DNA of 64,000 nt from Brasenia schreberi (GCA_036023115.1 JAYKKT010000076.1:2170001-2234000); one strand, 5' to 3'. Counted from the stretch's first letter, positions 11,993 to 24,360 are shown. Program-made: numbers and translations. The notes: generated from the sequence alone by a model not told the origin.

Positions 11993-13673
11993 TAGGGGCT
12001 GATTAGGCCCGTGTGTGTTCAAAATCGTGCACAACTAAGAGAGTGCACGTGTGTGGGTGTGCCAAGCCACGTTATTACAAGCGGGGGGAAACTATGCTCC
12101 GTTATTACAACCCCGTATCGAATTGAATTTTAAGCAAGTATACAACTAAGGACCGAGTTAGGCACTTACTAATAGCTGGTTCGAAGATGCCTTGCTTGAG
12201 CATGGGCTTGGCCTTCGCCTTGGGCTGCAAGAGGGAGCTCCGCGGAGTTGAACGGCAAGGGGTTGCTAGCCGGGTGCCTTGGGCGCGCGGAAGGGGAGCC
12301 TTGAAGGTGGTCGGCTGCTAAGGATGGGCTGGTTTTGGTGTGTTGGGCTAAAGGGCCTAAGTAAGGTCACTAGGGAGGGTGTAGTGTTAGGGAGTATGGC
12401 ACTAAGGGGGAGCCTAAGGGAAGGTCTAATGGAGCACCTAGGGGAAGGAGGTGGCTGGCCGAATGGAAGTGACAGTCGGTTGGAGTGGCCGACTAGGGGA
12501 ACTTGATGGTGGCGGGCTGCTAGGGTGGCTATGGGTGGAGTATGGGAAGGAAGCTGGCTAGGGTATGGGGTAAGGTGGTGGTGGGTGTAGTGAGGTGATA
12601 TGGGCAGCTTTTAGGGAGTTGGGTGGAGTGGCCGGGTGTAGCTAGGGTGTCTAGGTAGTGGCGGGTAGTTAGGGTGGTTATGGCCTGGCCGAATGGGAGT
12701 GGGGGAGGCAATGAATGGCTGGTGTTAGGGTAGGGTGGTGGTAGTATAGGTGGCTGAGAGTGGAGGGGGAGTGGAGAAGAGGTGAGATGGAGTATGGGAT
12801 ACTAACCGGCGGTGATGGGAGGCAACGGATGGCTGGGGACTGGTGGGGCACGGTGGTGGCTGGTCGTGGTGCAAGTGGAGGAGCCGGCTGGAAGTGGTGT
12901 AGGTGGCTGGGCTTGGTTGGGCTGGAGAGGGGATGAGATCAGATGGTGGAAGATGATCATGGGAGATGGGAAAGCCCGCCCCTTAGGGGGGGGGGGGGGT
13001 TTATAGGGCTGCAAGAGGCGGTTGGGGCTGGTATTAGGGTAGTGGTTAGGTGGTCTAGGGGTGGTGGTATGGTGGTAAGGTGGGCTGGAAAGGGTAGGGC
13101 CAGATATTTTAAATACAAGGGGTTTTGGGTAAGTTGTGTGCTAGGTTTAGGTGGGGTGGTTTAGAGGTTTAGGGTTTAGCTAGGTGGGTTGGTTTTGGGG
13201 TGAGGTTTAGTGAGGTGGGTTAGGTGATTAGGCTAGGATTAGGTTAGGTTTAGGGAAATTAAACTAGGTTTAGGAAAGGATTAGGGAAGTGGGTTAGGTG
13301 ATTAGGATGGGGATTAGGGAAGTGGGTTAGTTGATTAGGCTCAGATTAGGACCGGATTAGGGTAGAAGGCTAGGATTAGGTGTTTTTGGTTAGGATTAGA
13401 TGAAGGAGCTCCCTTTGCATGACCCATAGACCCTAATCACATCATGTTGGTGCAGCCCTAGGTTAGGTTTTGGCTAATTACAAGCTTAAACCCACTTAAT
13501 TAGGCTAACCCACATGATTAACCCCAAACTTGACACACAAGTCAAGCTTAATTACAACACACACTTGATCTTATCCTCCCCCACTCTCTCTCATGCCCAT
13601 AATCCCACGTGAATTTCAAGTGGGCCCCACCTCCATTTATGAGAAGGTGATGTGGGCCATGGATATGGATGTT
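10803..13673 (-). mobile_element. X: family 1 LTR in minus orientation, truncated
   Basis: It begins at the reverse complement of the LTR 3' end (TGTAGACGCGC) and runs back through the stem-loop (10982-11017), five tandem units (11403-11908), the GTAATAACG pair (12070-12108), a TATA box (13000-13005) and the TGGATT region, then stops at about 13673, some 590 bases from its 5' terminus. It shares sub-family traits with LTR A, for example a GTTAGT in place of GTAAGT (12801-12806), so it may be a sibling copy or the displaced 3' LTR of A. Open frames inside it are not genes. Confidence 0.85.
11948..11988. repeat. (TA)n microsatellite
   Basis: About 20 TA dinucleotides lie in LTR X. The same spot in LTRs A, B, C and G has only a short AT-rich stretch, so this expansion is private to this copy. 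Confidence 0.9.
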
Positions 13674-14524
13674 GAAGAAGACCCAACGCAGACGGAGCAC
13701 TGATGCTGTCAGGCCCCACACAAACCGTTCGTTTCGAACACAGCTCGAAGGAGTCAAAGTTTAGTTTGGATCGGATCTGGACCATATATATCCAGATCCC
13801 AATCCAAACCCATGTATGGACTTGGATTTGGATTTGGATTCAAAAATCCAATCCAATATCCATATCCATGGCCCACATCACCTTCTCATAAATGGAGGTG
13901 GGGCCCACTTGAATTTCACGTGGGATTATGGGCATGAGAGAGAGTGGGGGTGGATAAGATCGAGTGTGTGTTGTAATTAAGCTTGACTTGTGTGTCAAGT
14001 TTGGGGTTAATCATGTGGGTTAGCCTAATTAAGTGGGTTTAAGCTTGTAATTAGCCAAAAACCTAACCTAGGGCTGCACCAACATGATATGGTTAAGGTC
14101 TATGGGCCATGCAAAGGGAGCTCCTTCACCTAAACCTAACCCAAAGCACCTAATCCTAGCCTTCCACCCTAATCCACCCCTAATCTGAGTCTAATCACCT
14201 AACCCACTTCCCTAATCCTGGCCTAATCCCAACCTAATCACCTAACCCACTTCCCTAATTCTTCCCTAAACCTAGGTTAATTACGCTAAACCTAGCCTAA
14301 TCCTACCTAATCACCTAACCTAGTTCACTAAACCTCACCCTAGAACCAACCCACCTAACTAAACCCTAAACCTTTAAACCCCCCCTAGCCCACAACCTAC
14401 CCAAACCACTTGTATCTAAAATATCTGGCCCTACCCGTTTCCAGCCCACCTTATCATCATACCACCCTTCCTAAAACCACCTAACCACTACCCCAAACCC
14501 AGCCCTAACCGACCTACCTAGCCC

Positions 14525-14532
14525 TATATAAA
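14525..14532 (+). promoter_or_regulatory. TATA box of LTR B
   Basis: TATATAAA stands immediately before a run of C and the GGGCGGGTTT block, at the same LTR position as in the other copies. Confidence 0.7.
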
Positions 14533-14560
14533 CCCCCCCCCTTTGGGGGCGGGTTTCATA

Positions 14561-15160
14561 ACCAAGCCGCCTCACCCAAGCCCAGCCGGGTCCTCCACTT
14601 CCCCAAGCTCAGCCGCCTGCTCCACCTGCTCCACATCCCACCACCACCTGCACCACCACCTACACCACCACCTTCCAGCCGAACGCCACCGCCTACACAA
14701 CTCCCTTCCAAACCAAGCCACCTCACCCAAGCCCAGCCGGGTCCTCCACTTCCCCAAGCTCAGTCGCCTGCTCCACCTGCTCCACATCCCACCACCACCT
14801 GCACCACCACCTTCCAGCCGAACGCCACCGCCTGCACAACTCCCTTCCAAACCAAGCCGCCTCACCCATGCCCAGCCAGGTCCTCCACTTCCCCAAGCTC
14901 AGCCACCTGCTCCACCTGCTCCACCTGCCCCACATCCCACCACCACCTGCACCACCACCTACACCACCACCTTTCAGCCGAATGCCACCGCCTGCACAAC
15001 TCCCTTCCAAACCAAGCCGCCTCACCCATTCCCAGCTGGGTCCTCCACTTCCCCAAGCTTAAACGCCTGCTCCACCTGCCCCACATCCCACCACCACCTA
15101 CACCACCACCTTCCAGCCGAACGCCACCACCTGCACAACTCCCTTCCAGCCGAGCGCCAC
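14561..15160 (+). repeat. Fourfold tandem repeat in the LTR B leader
   Basis: A unit beginning ACCAAGCCGCCTCACCC recurs at 14561, 14712, 14851 and 15011 (spacings 151, 139 and 160). Each unit ends in a CCACCACCTGCACCACC tract of variable length. Only this LTR shows the expansion. It leaves a long open frame (14543-15178), but the spacings are not all multiples of three, so the frame rotates from unit to unit and I do not call it a gene. Confidence 0.85.
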
Positions 15161-15174
15161 CCTCTCTTCACCCG

Positions 15175-15180
15175 GTAAGT
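15175..15180 (+). promoter_or_regulatory. Conserved 5' splice-donor-like site, LTR B
   Basis: CCCG|GTAAGT. Donor-like GTAAGT/C sites hold this position, downstream of the TATA box, in C (27547), G (54812), F (48015), H (62574, minus) and D (37567, minus), although the leaders around them differ greatly. Paired with the acceptor-like AG at 17222 it would define a ~2.05-kb 5'-leader intron. Confidence 0.6.
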
Positions 15181-15890
15181 GCCCTACACCCTACCTTGCC
15201 ACCTCTTCACTCCCTCTCCACTCTCAGCCACCTAATCCACTCCCCTATCATCCTAACACTAGCCCGTCCACTTGCTGCCACCAGCCCCACTTAGCCGAAC
15301 CCCTAGCACCCTAACTACCCGCCACCACCAAACTCCCTTAGTCGGCCATTTCCTTCCCTTACACCACTCCCAACCGCCCTAGCAAACCGCCAACCTTAGG
15401 TGCCCCCAATCGGTCTTCCTTTGAGCTTCCCTTAGTGCCATACTCCCTTAGTGACCTTACTTAGGTCCTTTAACCCAACACACCAAAGACAACCCTTTGC
15501 TAGCCGCCAGCCACCTTCGAGGCGCCTCTTCCGCGCACCAAGGACCTCCGACCAGCACCTCCTCTTGCCGTTCAACCTCGTGGAGCTCCCTTTTGCAGCC
15601 CAAGGCGAAGGCCAAGCCCACGCTCAAGCAAGGCATCTACGGACCAGCTATTAGTAAGTGCCTAACTCGGTCTTTAGTTGTATACTTGCTTGAGATTCAA
15701 TTCGATACGGGGTTGTAATAACGGAGCATAGTCTCCCCCCGCTTGTAATAACGTGGCTTGGCACACCCACACACGTGCACTCTCTTAGTTGTGCACGATT
15801 TTGAACACACACGGGCCTAATCAGCCCCTAATACATAAGTATATACATATACTTTCATTTTTGTAGGGTTTTGCTTAAGTTGGGTGTGTT

Positions 15891-16508
15891 GTCTTTCAAT
15901 TCAAGCACTCACACACATTGAGCCTTTGCTCTTATTTGAAAGACCCAAGTAAGGGCCGACCTATACTATTTGGGTTTTCATTTCATGTCGTGTGTGTAAG
16001 TCTTTCAATTCAAGCACTCACACACATTGAGCCTTCGCTCTTATTTGAAAGACCCAAGTAAGGGCCGACCTATACTATTTGGGTTTTCATTTCATGTCGT
16101 GTGTGTAAGTCTTTCAATTCAAGCACTCTCACACACATTGAGCCTCCACTCTTATTTGAAAGACCCAAGTAAGGGCCGACCTATACTATTTGGGTTTAAT
16201 TTCATGTTGTGTGCGTAGTACTTCAATTCAAGCACTCTCACACACATTGAGCTTTCGCTCTTACTCCCAAGACCTTAGTTAAGGCCATACTGCAATTTAT
16301 ATTTGGGTTTCATTTCATGTCGTGTGTGTAAGTCTTTCAATTCAAGCACTCTCACACACATTGAGCTTTCGCTCTTATTTGAAAGACCCAAGTAAGGGCC
16401 ATGCTATACTATTTGGGTTTAATTTCTTGTCGTGTGTGTAAGTCTTTCAATTCAAGCACGCACCCACATTGAGCCTTCGCTCTTATTTGCAAGACCCGAG
16501 TAAGGGCC
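15891..16508 (+). repeat. Tandem ~107-bp units in LTR B (6 copies)
   Basis: Same unit as in LTR A. Starts are near 15891, 16000, 16111, 16210, 16333 and 16442. One unit is the GTACTTC variant, and several have TCTCACACAC in place of TCACACAC. Confidence 0.85.
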
Positions 16509-17106
16509 CATATACATACTCTATATACATATCTCCCTTCGGCATTTACATTTCAAGTTACTTCCCTTCGGTTATTTCCCTTCGGCATTGTCTATACATT
16601 TCGGGTTTTCCCTTTGGAGTAGCATGAGTTTGCATTGCATCTACGCCATACCACGAGGTAGGACGCATATTGCATCAAAGCAAGCCCCGCTCGAATTCGC
16701 CCATGTAGTGGAGTGTTCATAACACACAAACTAGGCGGCCCATAAAGGGATAAAAGGAAAGACTTAGGCACATGCAAATCCACGTGATCTAAAATCTACA
16801 ATCGCATCTAAAAGACCCGAAATTGACACCTCGAACCGCTTCTTAGGTTTTCTATCCCAAAACTCGATTTTTGCAAAGCGTACAGACTGACCCTTGCGCA
16901 TCGGTGCAAGAAGGTCTGCGACGACAAGAGCTCACTTGCTCACAGTCGCCACGATTAGAAGTCAGTTTAAAATACATCTTCGCTAGCTTAGGTAAGCTAG
17001 CTGACATGCCCTGTTTGCATAAATAGGCCTTAGATGCACGAGAGGATCCACTCCAAGCCTAGAAAAGGCAGGGGAGGCGTGGGGATTTTCGCGCGTCTAT
17101 AGAGAT

Positions 17107-17124
17107 TGGCACGCCCGGTGGGAC
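17107..17124 (+). other. Primer-binding site of element B
   Basis: TGGCACGCCCGGTGGGAC, identical to A, lies five bases after the LTR end. Confidence 0.85.
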
Positions 17125-17247
17125 GTGAGCCTTTCAAAATCGAGTTTTTAAGGTAGAAGTTTTGCTAAGATTTTGTAAAAAGGTGTCATTTTTAACTCAT
17201 TTTTTTCTTTGCTTGTACTTAGGACATTTTGAAAAAGCTTGAAAAGC

Positions 17248-20025
17248 ATGTCAAAATCCAATCCAAGTGAAGTGTCGAGCCAAGGCTCATGCGCATCAAG
17301 TTCTCACTCTAGGAGGGTTTTCAAAAACAAAATAAAACTAGATGAAATCGAGGACTTAAGAAGGGAGTTTGAGGCCAAAATCGATGCTCTCAGCCAAGAG
17401 GCTGAAGTAGGCGATTCATGTTCATCAAATGGTGAACAAAGGCCTAAAAAGAAATCTGAAAAACCTCGCAAGCACAAAGAGGCCTCCGTAATGGAAGGCA
17501 ACCAATACCATGAGTCCTTCACACAAAAGGACCGTAAAGCCCTACAGCAATTGCTGAAAGGGCAGAATAAAGAGAAAAGAAGCTACACCCTATCTGATTT
17601 CCTTCCTATGGATTACGAAACAGACAGTGACGATGAAATACCGAACTTCCATCGGTATGATGGCATGGGAGACCCTAGGTCTCACTTGCAGCTTTTCTCA
17701 CATCGAGCCCATAAGAAGAAAAAGGACTCGATGAAATGGGTGTATTGGTTCCCTTTATCCCTTAAAGGCACAGCTGCCAAATGGCTGGCTTCCTATGACT
17801 TAAGCTAGTTCGCTACTTTTGAAGAGTTAGCGAACTGCTTCATGCAAAGATTTGCACACAATGTAGAAGTCACGCCGACTCTGAATACCTTAAGGGATAC
17901 AAAGCAAGGCATGAACGAAGACGTACATGCCTTCATTATAAGAAGGAGGGCGCTTTTGGGCCAAGTGCGAGAGCCCATATCCGAAGGATGCGCAGTCATG
18001 CTCATCCTGGATAACTTTAAAAGCGAGTTAAAAACCCTTCTCTCGTTCCATGAGATCTCAACTTTCCATAAGTTGATCAAAAAGGCCTCCCTTTTTGAAA
18101 CCAACTTGCGAAAAGGGACATACGATCACTTATGGAAAGGAAGTGCCGTTTCCAAAACCCGTTTGGAAAAGCCCATCACATACGGGCTACCCACGATGGA
18201 CAAAGGGGCAAAGCCCCATAAAATTGCCAATGTCCGGGTGGATCCAGGCATGGCGGGTACTTCCAAAAATTTCAAAAAGTTAGAAAATAAGAGGGAGCGA
18301 AATTTTCAAAAATCGGTTGAAAAACGGGAGTATACTCCGCTGGGGCAACCTGTGTCGGAGGTCCTAGACCTCCTACTTGCCCAGGGCATGATAGAACTCC
18401 CTGAAATCCCCTAAGGAGTCACTTCCAAAGGGGGGTATTTAAACCGATTTTGTAAGTATCATCGGCTCAAAGGCCATGATACCAAACGCTGCTTCTCCCT
18501 CTTAAATAAAATTGAGAACTTGATAGCAGAAGGCCGGCTCTAGGTCACTGCGGAACCTGAGCCACCTCAAGCTATCTTCAAAGAACCCTTTCCCAAACAC
18601 GCCAGTGGCAGTGGGAGAGGAAAGGAGGTATGTACCCTCACCTTTTCTAAGGAACTAGCACAAAAACCAGAACCTGGCCAACCCACTTGCGCGCCCATTC
18701 TTGTATTGTACAAGAAGCCTGCCCAAGTCGTCATTCAGGGACCACCAAAAGTGGAATCCCCAGCAAAACCAGTTTTGAAAATCCAAGGTTCTCCTCAGGG
18801 GAAGTGACTAGATCCGGAAGGATCTATCAACCCCCGCACCTTCAAGGTGCTCAAAAGGTGGTCAGTGTGCCTGGCCCCTCAAAAGCATGTATCCCTAGTG
18901 TTCTGCCAAAAGCAGATAAGGACAAAGTCATCCTAAATCCTTATGACTTCGAAAACCACCTTTCAAAGATTCCTATTCACATGTCTATCTTAGAGCTTAT
19001 AAAAACCTCGCCTAGGCATAGACTTGTATTAGAGAAAATTCTAGAAGGGGCCAAGTGGCTTTATTAGGAGCAAAATCGCCCATCACTTTCTCGGAAGATG
19101 ATGTAGATAGACCCTACGAAACCCATAACCAGGCCCTGCATATCGAGGTGGTTCTAAACAACCATTCTGGACAGGTGCCTAGTTGATGGTGGAGGAGGGC
19201 TCAACATCCTTCACTTCATGTGGCGTATAAAATCGGAATCACCTTGACTTCAGTAAACCCAAGCCCCATCGTTATCACTGGATACGATGGGAATGCGTCT
19301 AGACCTTTAGGATCCATCGAACTCCCAATGGAAATGGGAGGGATCGAACACACGGGGGTGTTCCATGTCTTGGACATCCACCCCCATTATAACCTGTTGC
19401 TGGGAAGGCCCTGGATACACGGTTTGTGCGTTGTGCCATCCACCTTCCACAGGTGTGTCAAGATCCCTTTTAGGGACCAGGTCGTAGTGATCCTAGGTGA
19501 GAGTCACCCACAGCTTCAGGGGATCATAAACTCCCCTTGTTTATCGAGCTCCCAGGACCATGAGGCTAACCTGGGGCAAATTATGGTTGAGCCACCTCGG
19601 CTCGTGTTAAACAACCCTAGGAAGGTTGTATGTGTGAAGGGGCCACCCAAAGCAGGCCCCCTCCCGATTTAACCCTCCTAGGAAAACCAAGCATTCCCTA
19701 TTTCCAAAGCCCCTGGACAAGAGGCCATACGAGCCTAATATGGACGATAGCATGTTCCAGGACCACGACTTGTATCCTACTTTTTCAAAAAACAAAAAGT
19801 CGTGGAACATGTTGTTGAACATGGGCTACACGCCCTACAAAAGTCTAGGGGCGCAGAACCAGGGTCTCCTAGAGCCCATCCTTCCTAGGGCCAACCCAAG
19901 TCGATATGGGATCGGCTATACTCCCCGAATACCACCGGAGCCACCCCTTGTGACCACCTGGGTCAAGGGTGCCCCGAAACCTGTCTTAGAAGAGACCTAC
20001 TATTTAGATCTCCTATTCCGAGTCT
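17248..20025 (+). pseudogene. Element B gag-pro (degenerate)
   Basis: Same polyprotein as in A, from ATG 17248, which follows a TACTTAG acceptor-like site at 17216-17222. The coiled-coil N-terminus, capsid domain, zinc knuckle, protease and G-patch-like tail are all recognisable. Lesions are TAG 17806 (from CAG, the same codon as in A), TAA 18412, TAG 18541 (from CAG), a ~46-base deletion near 18795, a ~38-base deletion near 19054 flanked by CCAAG microhomology, and single-base losses in the protease region near 19165-19215, where the catalytic DGG segment lies. The G-patch part (about 19740-19970) is intact. Not translatable as one protein. Confidence 0.88.
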
Positions 20026-20034
20026 AACCCGTAG

Positions 20035-20050
20035 TGTTTTCCCTTTGTAG
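20035..20050 (+). promoter_or_regulatory. Acceptor-like site before pol, element B
   Basis: TGTTTTCCCTTTGTAG, followed by GTATGACGGAAGATCCC, matches element C and resembles element A. A TGA in the pol frame at 20054 and the lack of a clear donor leave its use open. Confidence 0.4.
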
Positions 20051-20140
20051 GTATGACGGAAGATCCCATTTCTAAAAATACCAAAAACATTTGAAAAACT
20101 TAAAATCAAAAAAATCAAAAAACAAGAAAAACCAAAAACA

Positions 20141-23100
20141 ATGGAAAAACAAAAACTCAAAAAAAGAGTGCTTTGTATAGTTCCCAAGGTTCTTGTTTTA
20201 CAAAAACCCAAAAAAATCAAAAATTTGGAAAATACCAAAAAGATTTTGTACATAGCTGCTCCTGGCAGGACTTTGGCAAAAGAAAAGGATTTTGAAAGAA
20301 ACGTCGTCTGCATAGCCAGACCAAAAATTTTGAAATCACTTGAAAATCCGAGTACAAAACCAGGTCATTTTGAAAACCACGCATCAAGTTCCCTCGGGTC
20401 TATATCCCACGAGAATGATCAAAGCCCAGAAGTGGATCCCCTTGAGGAAGATCCCACTTCTGAGCTCCCAGAATTTCATAGAATTCTCGATTTTGAAAGA
20501 CCTTCCCAATCAGTAGGAGGAGATTTCATAGAGGTGAACCTAGGGGATGATTCCAATCCCAAAACCATCAAAATAGGCGCATGCTTGCATGAAACTGAAA
20601 GGTTAGCATTCATTGCATTTCTACGAACCTATTTAGATGTGTTTGCATGGACGTATGAAGACATGCCGGGCATAGATCCCAGCATTGTCGAGCATCGTCT
20701 TCCCTTAGATGATGCAGGTGTAAAACCCATAAAGCAGAAGCTTAGGAAAATACACCCGAATGTACACACACAAGTCAAAGAGGGTTTAGAAGATCTGCTA
20801 AAAGCCGGATTTATAAAACCCATTGCGTATTCTGATTGGTTGTCAAATATCATTGTGGTTCGAAAAACCAATGGGAAAATTCGAATATGCATCGATTTCA
20901 GAAACCTGAATAAAGCCACTCCAAAGGATAATTATACTTTACCAAACATAGATTTGATAGTCGATAGTACTGCAAATCATGAAATGTTTTCATTCATGGA
21001 CGGCTATTCAGGCTATAATCAAATCAAACTAAGTCCACGAGATCAGGGTAAGACCGCCTTCACAACCCCATGGGGCACGTACTGCTATACAGTCATGCCC
21101 TTTGGTTTGAAAAATGCCGGCGCAACATACCAACGAGCCATGACCACGATCTTCCATGATCAAATTTATGAGCTTGTAGAAGTATATGTAGATGATCTCT
21201 TGGCAAAATCCAAAACCCGATGCACTCATATCGAATGTTTACAAAAGATTTTCGAAAGGCTTAGGCTTTACAAAGTAAAGCTAAACCCTCAAAAATGTGT
21301 GTTCGGGGTAGAATCAGGGAAGCTTCTAGGCTTTATGGTGAGCCAAAGGGGAATAGAAGTCGACCCCTCTAAGTGTCGAGCCATCATAGACATGGCTCCA
21401 CCCTCCAATCTCACCCAAATCCGTAGCTTCGAGGGTCGTTTACAATCCGTTCGCCGATTCATATTGAATCTGCAACTAGATGCGAACCCTTCAACAAACT
21501 GTTGAGAAAGGGCATGAAATTCTTATGGGATGACGAATGCCAAAAGTCCTTCGAGAGATTGAGGGCATACTTGGTTAATCCCCCTATTTTGAATCCTCCA
21601 AAGAAAGGAAAACCTCTTTTGTTATACATCTCCGTGCAAGCGAACGCTTTAGGAGCCCTGTTGGCTCAATACGAGGATGACACCCATAAGGAGTATGCCA
21701 TCTACTATATTTTGAAAACTCTCTTGGCTTATGAACGAAATTATCAAGCCATGGAGAAGACGTGCTTGGCCCTAGTCTGGGCCTGCCAAAAATTTAGACA
21801 CTATTTCCTAGATCATGAGATCTGGATAGTGTCCAAGCTTGATCCAATCAAGCACTTGTTTGAAAAACCCATTCTCACGGATAGATTGGGCAAATGGCAA
21901 CTCCTTCTAATGGAGTATGATCTGAAATACCATCACCAGATCTCCATTAAGGGGCAAGCCCTAGCAGATTACGTGGCTGAGTTCCCCTTAGAGGACGCAT
22001 ATCCCACTCTTGTCGAAATGCCTGATGAAGGCATATTGCAAAACCATTTTCAAAACCACATTTTGGCAAATTCTTTCGAAAACCAAGTGTGGAAGATGCA
22101 CTTCGATGGGGCACGAAACCAACGAGGGGCTGGTGCTGGGGTCATCCTAATCTCCCCTGAAAAGGGCGAGATTCCCATAGCAGTCCGCTTAGATTTTGAA
22201 TGTTCCAACAACGTAGCTGAGTATGAAGCACTCATACAAGGCTTAAGAATTTCGAAAACTCTAGGGGCATCGTGCATTGAGGTCTTTGGAGATTCGCTCC
22301 TTGTCATAAACCAGGTTTTAAAAATTTGGCAAGTACGTAATGAGAAACTACTTCCATATCACGAGTTGGCCACTCGATTGGTCCAGTCCTTCCAATCGTG
22401 TAGACTCACACACATAGGAAGGGAGGACAATGGCATCGCCGATGCCCTCTCCTCCTTGGGTTCAGCCCTGAAGGTCGATCCCATTTCAGGGACCAGATCT
22501 TTAGAAATATGGCATGCACCCCACCCATCCACACACGACTTGGATATTTACCAAAATAACCCATAGTCTATTGAAAAACCCTGGTTTTACGACATCAAAC
22601 AGTTTTTAGAAAATGGGGGATTCACCGAGGATGCCACATCCAAAGATAAGGCATTCATCTGTAAGATTTCAACCCGATACATCATTCTGGGTGGGGTTTT
22701 ATACAAAAAAAGTTTTACCGGCATTCTGCTTAGGTGTATCGACCTGGAGGAGGCTAGGATAGTGATGCACGAGTTCCACGATGGAGAATGTGGAGGTCAT
22801 GTTAATGCCAACATGATGGCGATGAAGATACTTAGAGGGGGCTATTTTTGGTCCACCCTGAAAAGGGATTGCCACGATCATGTTAGGAAGTTTCATCCAT
22901 GTCAAGTGCATGGGCACGCCATTCATATCCCGTCATCTGCATTGCATTCCGTGGTCAGCCCCTGGCCATTTACCATGTGGACGTTTGACCTCGTAGGCCC
23001 AATATTTCCAAAGGCCTCGAATGGGCATCGATTTATTTTAGCAGCCACGGAGTATTTCTCCAAGTGGGTGGAAGCCATTTCCCTAACCAATGTAATGGGG

Positions 23101-23829
23101 CAACATGTGGTGGCTTTCATCCGGAGGAATATCTTGGCTCGATTTGGGGTTCCACGAGACCTTGTGTCTGATAATGGCACCCCATTCAAGAACGAGCGGA
23201 TGGTTAAGTTGTGCAACACGTATGGCATAACTCACCACTTCTCCTCGCCCTACTACCCTCAAGGCAACGGCCAAGCCGAAGCCACAAACAAGACTCTCAT
23301 TAGCATAATTGAGAAAACCATAGAGAAGGGTAGGACGTGGCACGAGAAGCTAGATGAAGCCTTATGGGCTTATAGGACTTCCATCCGGACTCCCACGAAT
23401 GCCACACCATTCGAATTGGTCCATGGCACAAACGCCATTCTTCCTTTTCATACTCAACTGCATTCATTCCATACATCCATAGCACTCGACCTCCCCCTAG
23501 AGATGCTTCAGCATGCTAGGATGGCCGAACTAGATTTGCTAGATGAGAGGCGACTCCTTGCCATGGATCAGGCTCGGGCATACCGGCAAAGGATAGCCCG
23601 ACATTATAGCAAACACATAAGACCTCGCCACTTCGAAGTGGGGGATCTGGTCTTAAAAACCATCCATCATCGTGGCCCACACCTCCTGGGCAAGTGGCGC
23701 CCTAACTGGGATGGACCCTATGTTGTACGAGCAACTACTACGAACAACTCATATTGGTTGATCGATGTAGAAGGTAGGAATTTAGCAGATCCTATCAATA
23801 TTCAATACTTAAAGAAGTATCATGTGTAG
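20141..23829 (+). pseudogene. Element B pol: RT, two RNase H, integrase (two lesions)
   Basis: The most complete pol in the window, from ATG 20141 to the natural stop after KKYHV at 23829. RT has YVDD at 21185-21196. The first RNase H lies around 21620-22000 and ends near ALADYVAEFP. The archaeal-type RNase H starts at HFDGARN (Asp 22105-22107). Integrase has Asp 22987, Asp 23170 and Glu 23278. Two lesions break the frame: a one-base deletion near 21473 and TAG at 22564-22566. The integrase half-finger reads FHPC where A has CHPC, so a zinc ligand is lost too. The frame is otherwise open from 21502 to 23829. Confidence 0.92.
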
Positions 23830-24330
23830 GATTTCGATTAAATTCCAATTTTCGAAAAATTTTAGGGATAGCTGCCCTGAGACATGTGAATAAGGTGCAA
23901 AGGCAAAGTCGTGTGACCCTGAGTGAGAGAATTCGCACTTGTGAAAGAGCGGAGTCTTCAAAATTGTGGTTACATTTCAAAATCCTTCTTCTTACAAAGA
24001 AAGGCCTAGTTCAATATAGCAAGATACTTGCAAGTAGTACGTGCTATTTCTAAATAGGCTGATCTGGAATGGATCGAGTGTAGGCTTGGGATAGGTCCTC
24101 CCCTCTTCTCTTCTCCTTCCAAAAGGAAAACAAAAGCCCAAACAAAGGGAATTTCCCATTTAAAGTCTCTTTCCAAAAGAAAGAAACCAGAATTCAAAAG
24201 AAAAATCGATTCTCTTGTGAAAAAGAGGGATTAATGAAAAAAATACTCCCAAAGGGAGACCCTCGATGAAAAAAAGGAAAAAGATGCCAAAAAGCTCAAA
24301 AAGAGCAGTTTTCCGCCTTCTGTGCCTCAA

Positions 24331-24360
24331 ACCACGGGACGCTTCAGAAGGGACCGTGGT
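24331..24360 (+). other. Conserved 3'-region hairpin
   Basis: ACCACGG (24331-24337) pairs with CCGTGGT (24354-24360). Inside, CTTC (24342-24345) pairs with GAAG (24347-24350). Element D keeps the same structure at 39119-39148 (minus) with one changed base in the outer stem. Confidence 0.55.

Larger units (their letters stand above)
13674..17101 (+). repeat. 5' LTR of element B (family 1, 5'-truncated)
   Basis: Forward LTR that lacks its first ~390 bases: it begins in the GAAGACCCAACGC block, fused to the inverted LTR X, and ends TCTATA (TCTACA elsewhere) before the primer site. It contains a TATA box (14525), an expanded leader repeat (14561-15160), a strong donor-like site (15175), the GTAATAACG pair (15715 and 15745), six tandem units (15891-16508) and the stem-loop (16883-16918). 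Its sibling is the split 3' LTR at 24997-26041 and 33761-34271. Confidence 0.85.

Noticed and set aside
14543..15178. 211-codon Pro/His/Thr-rich open frame in LTR B
   Set aside because: The underlying repeat is not in multiples of three, so the peptide changes frame at each unit. No other LTR keeps it.
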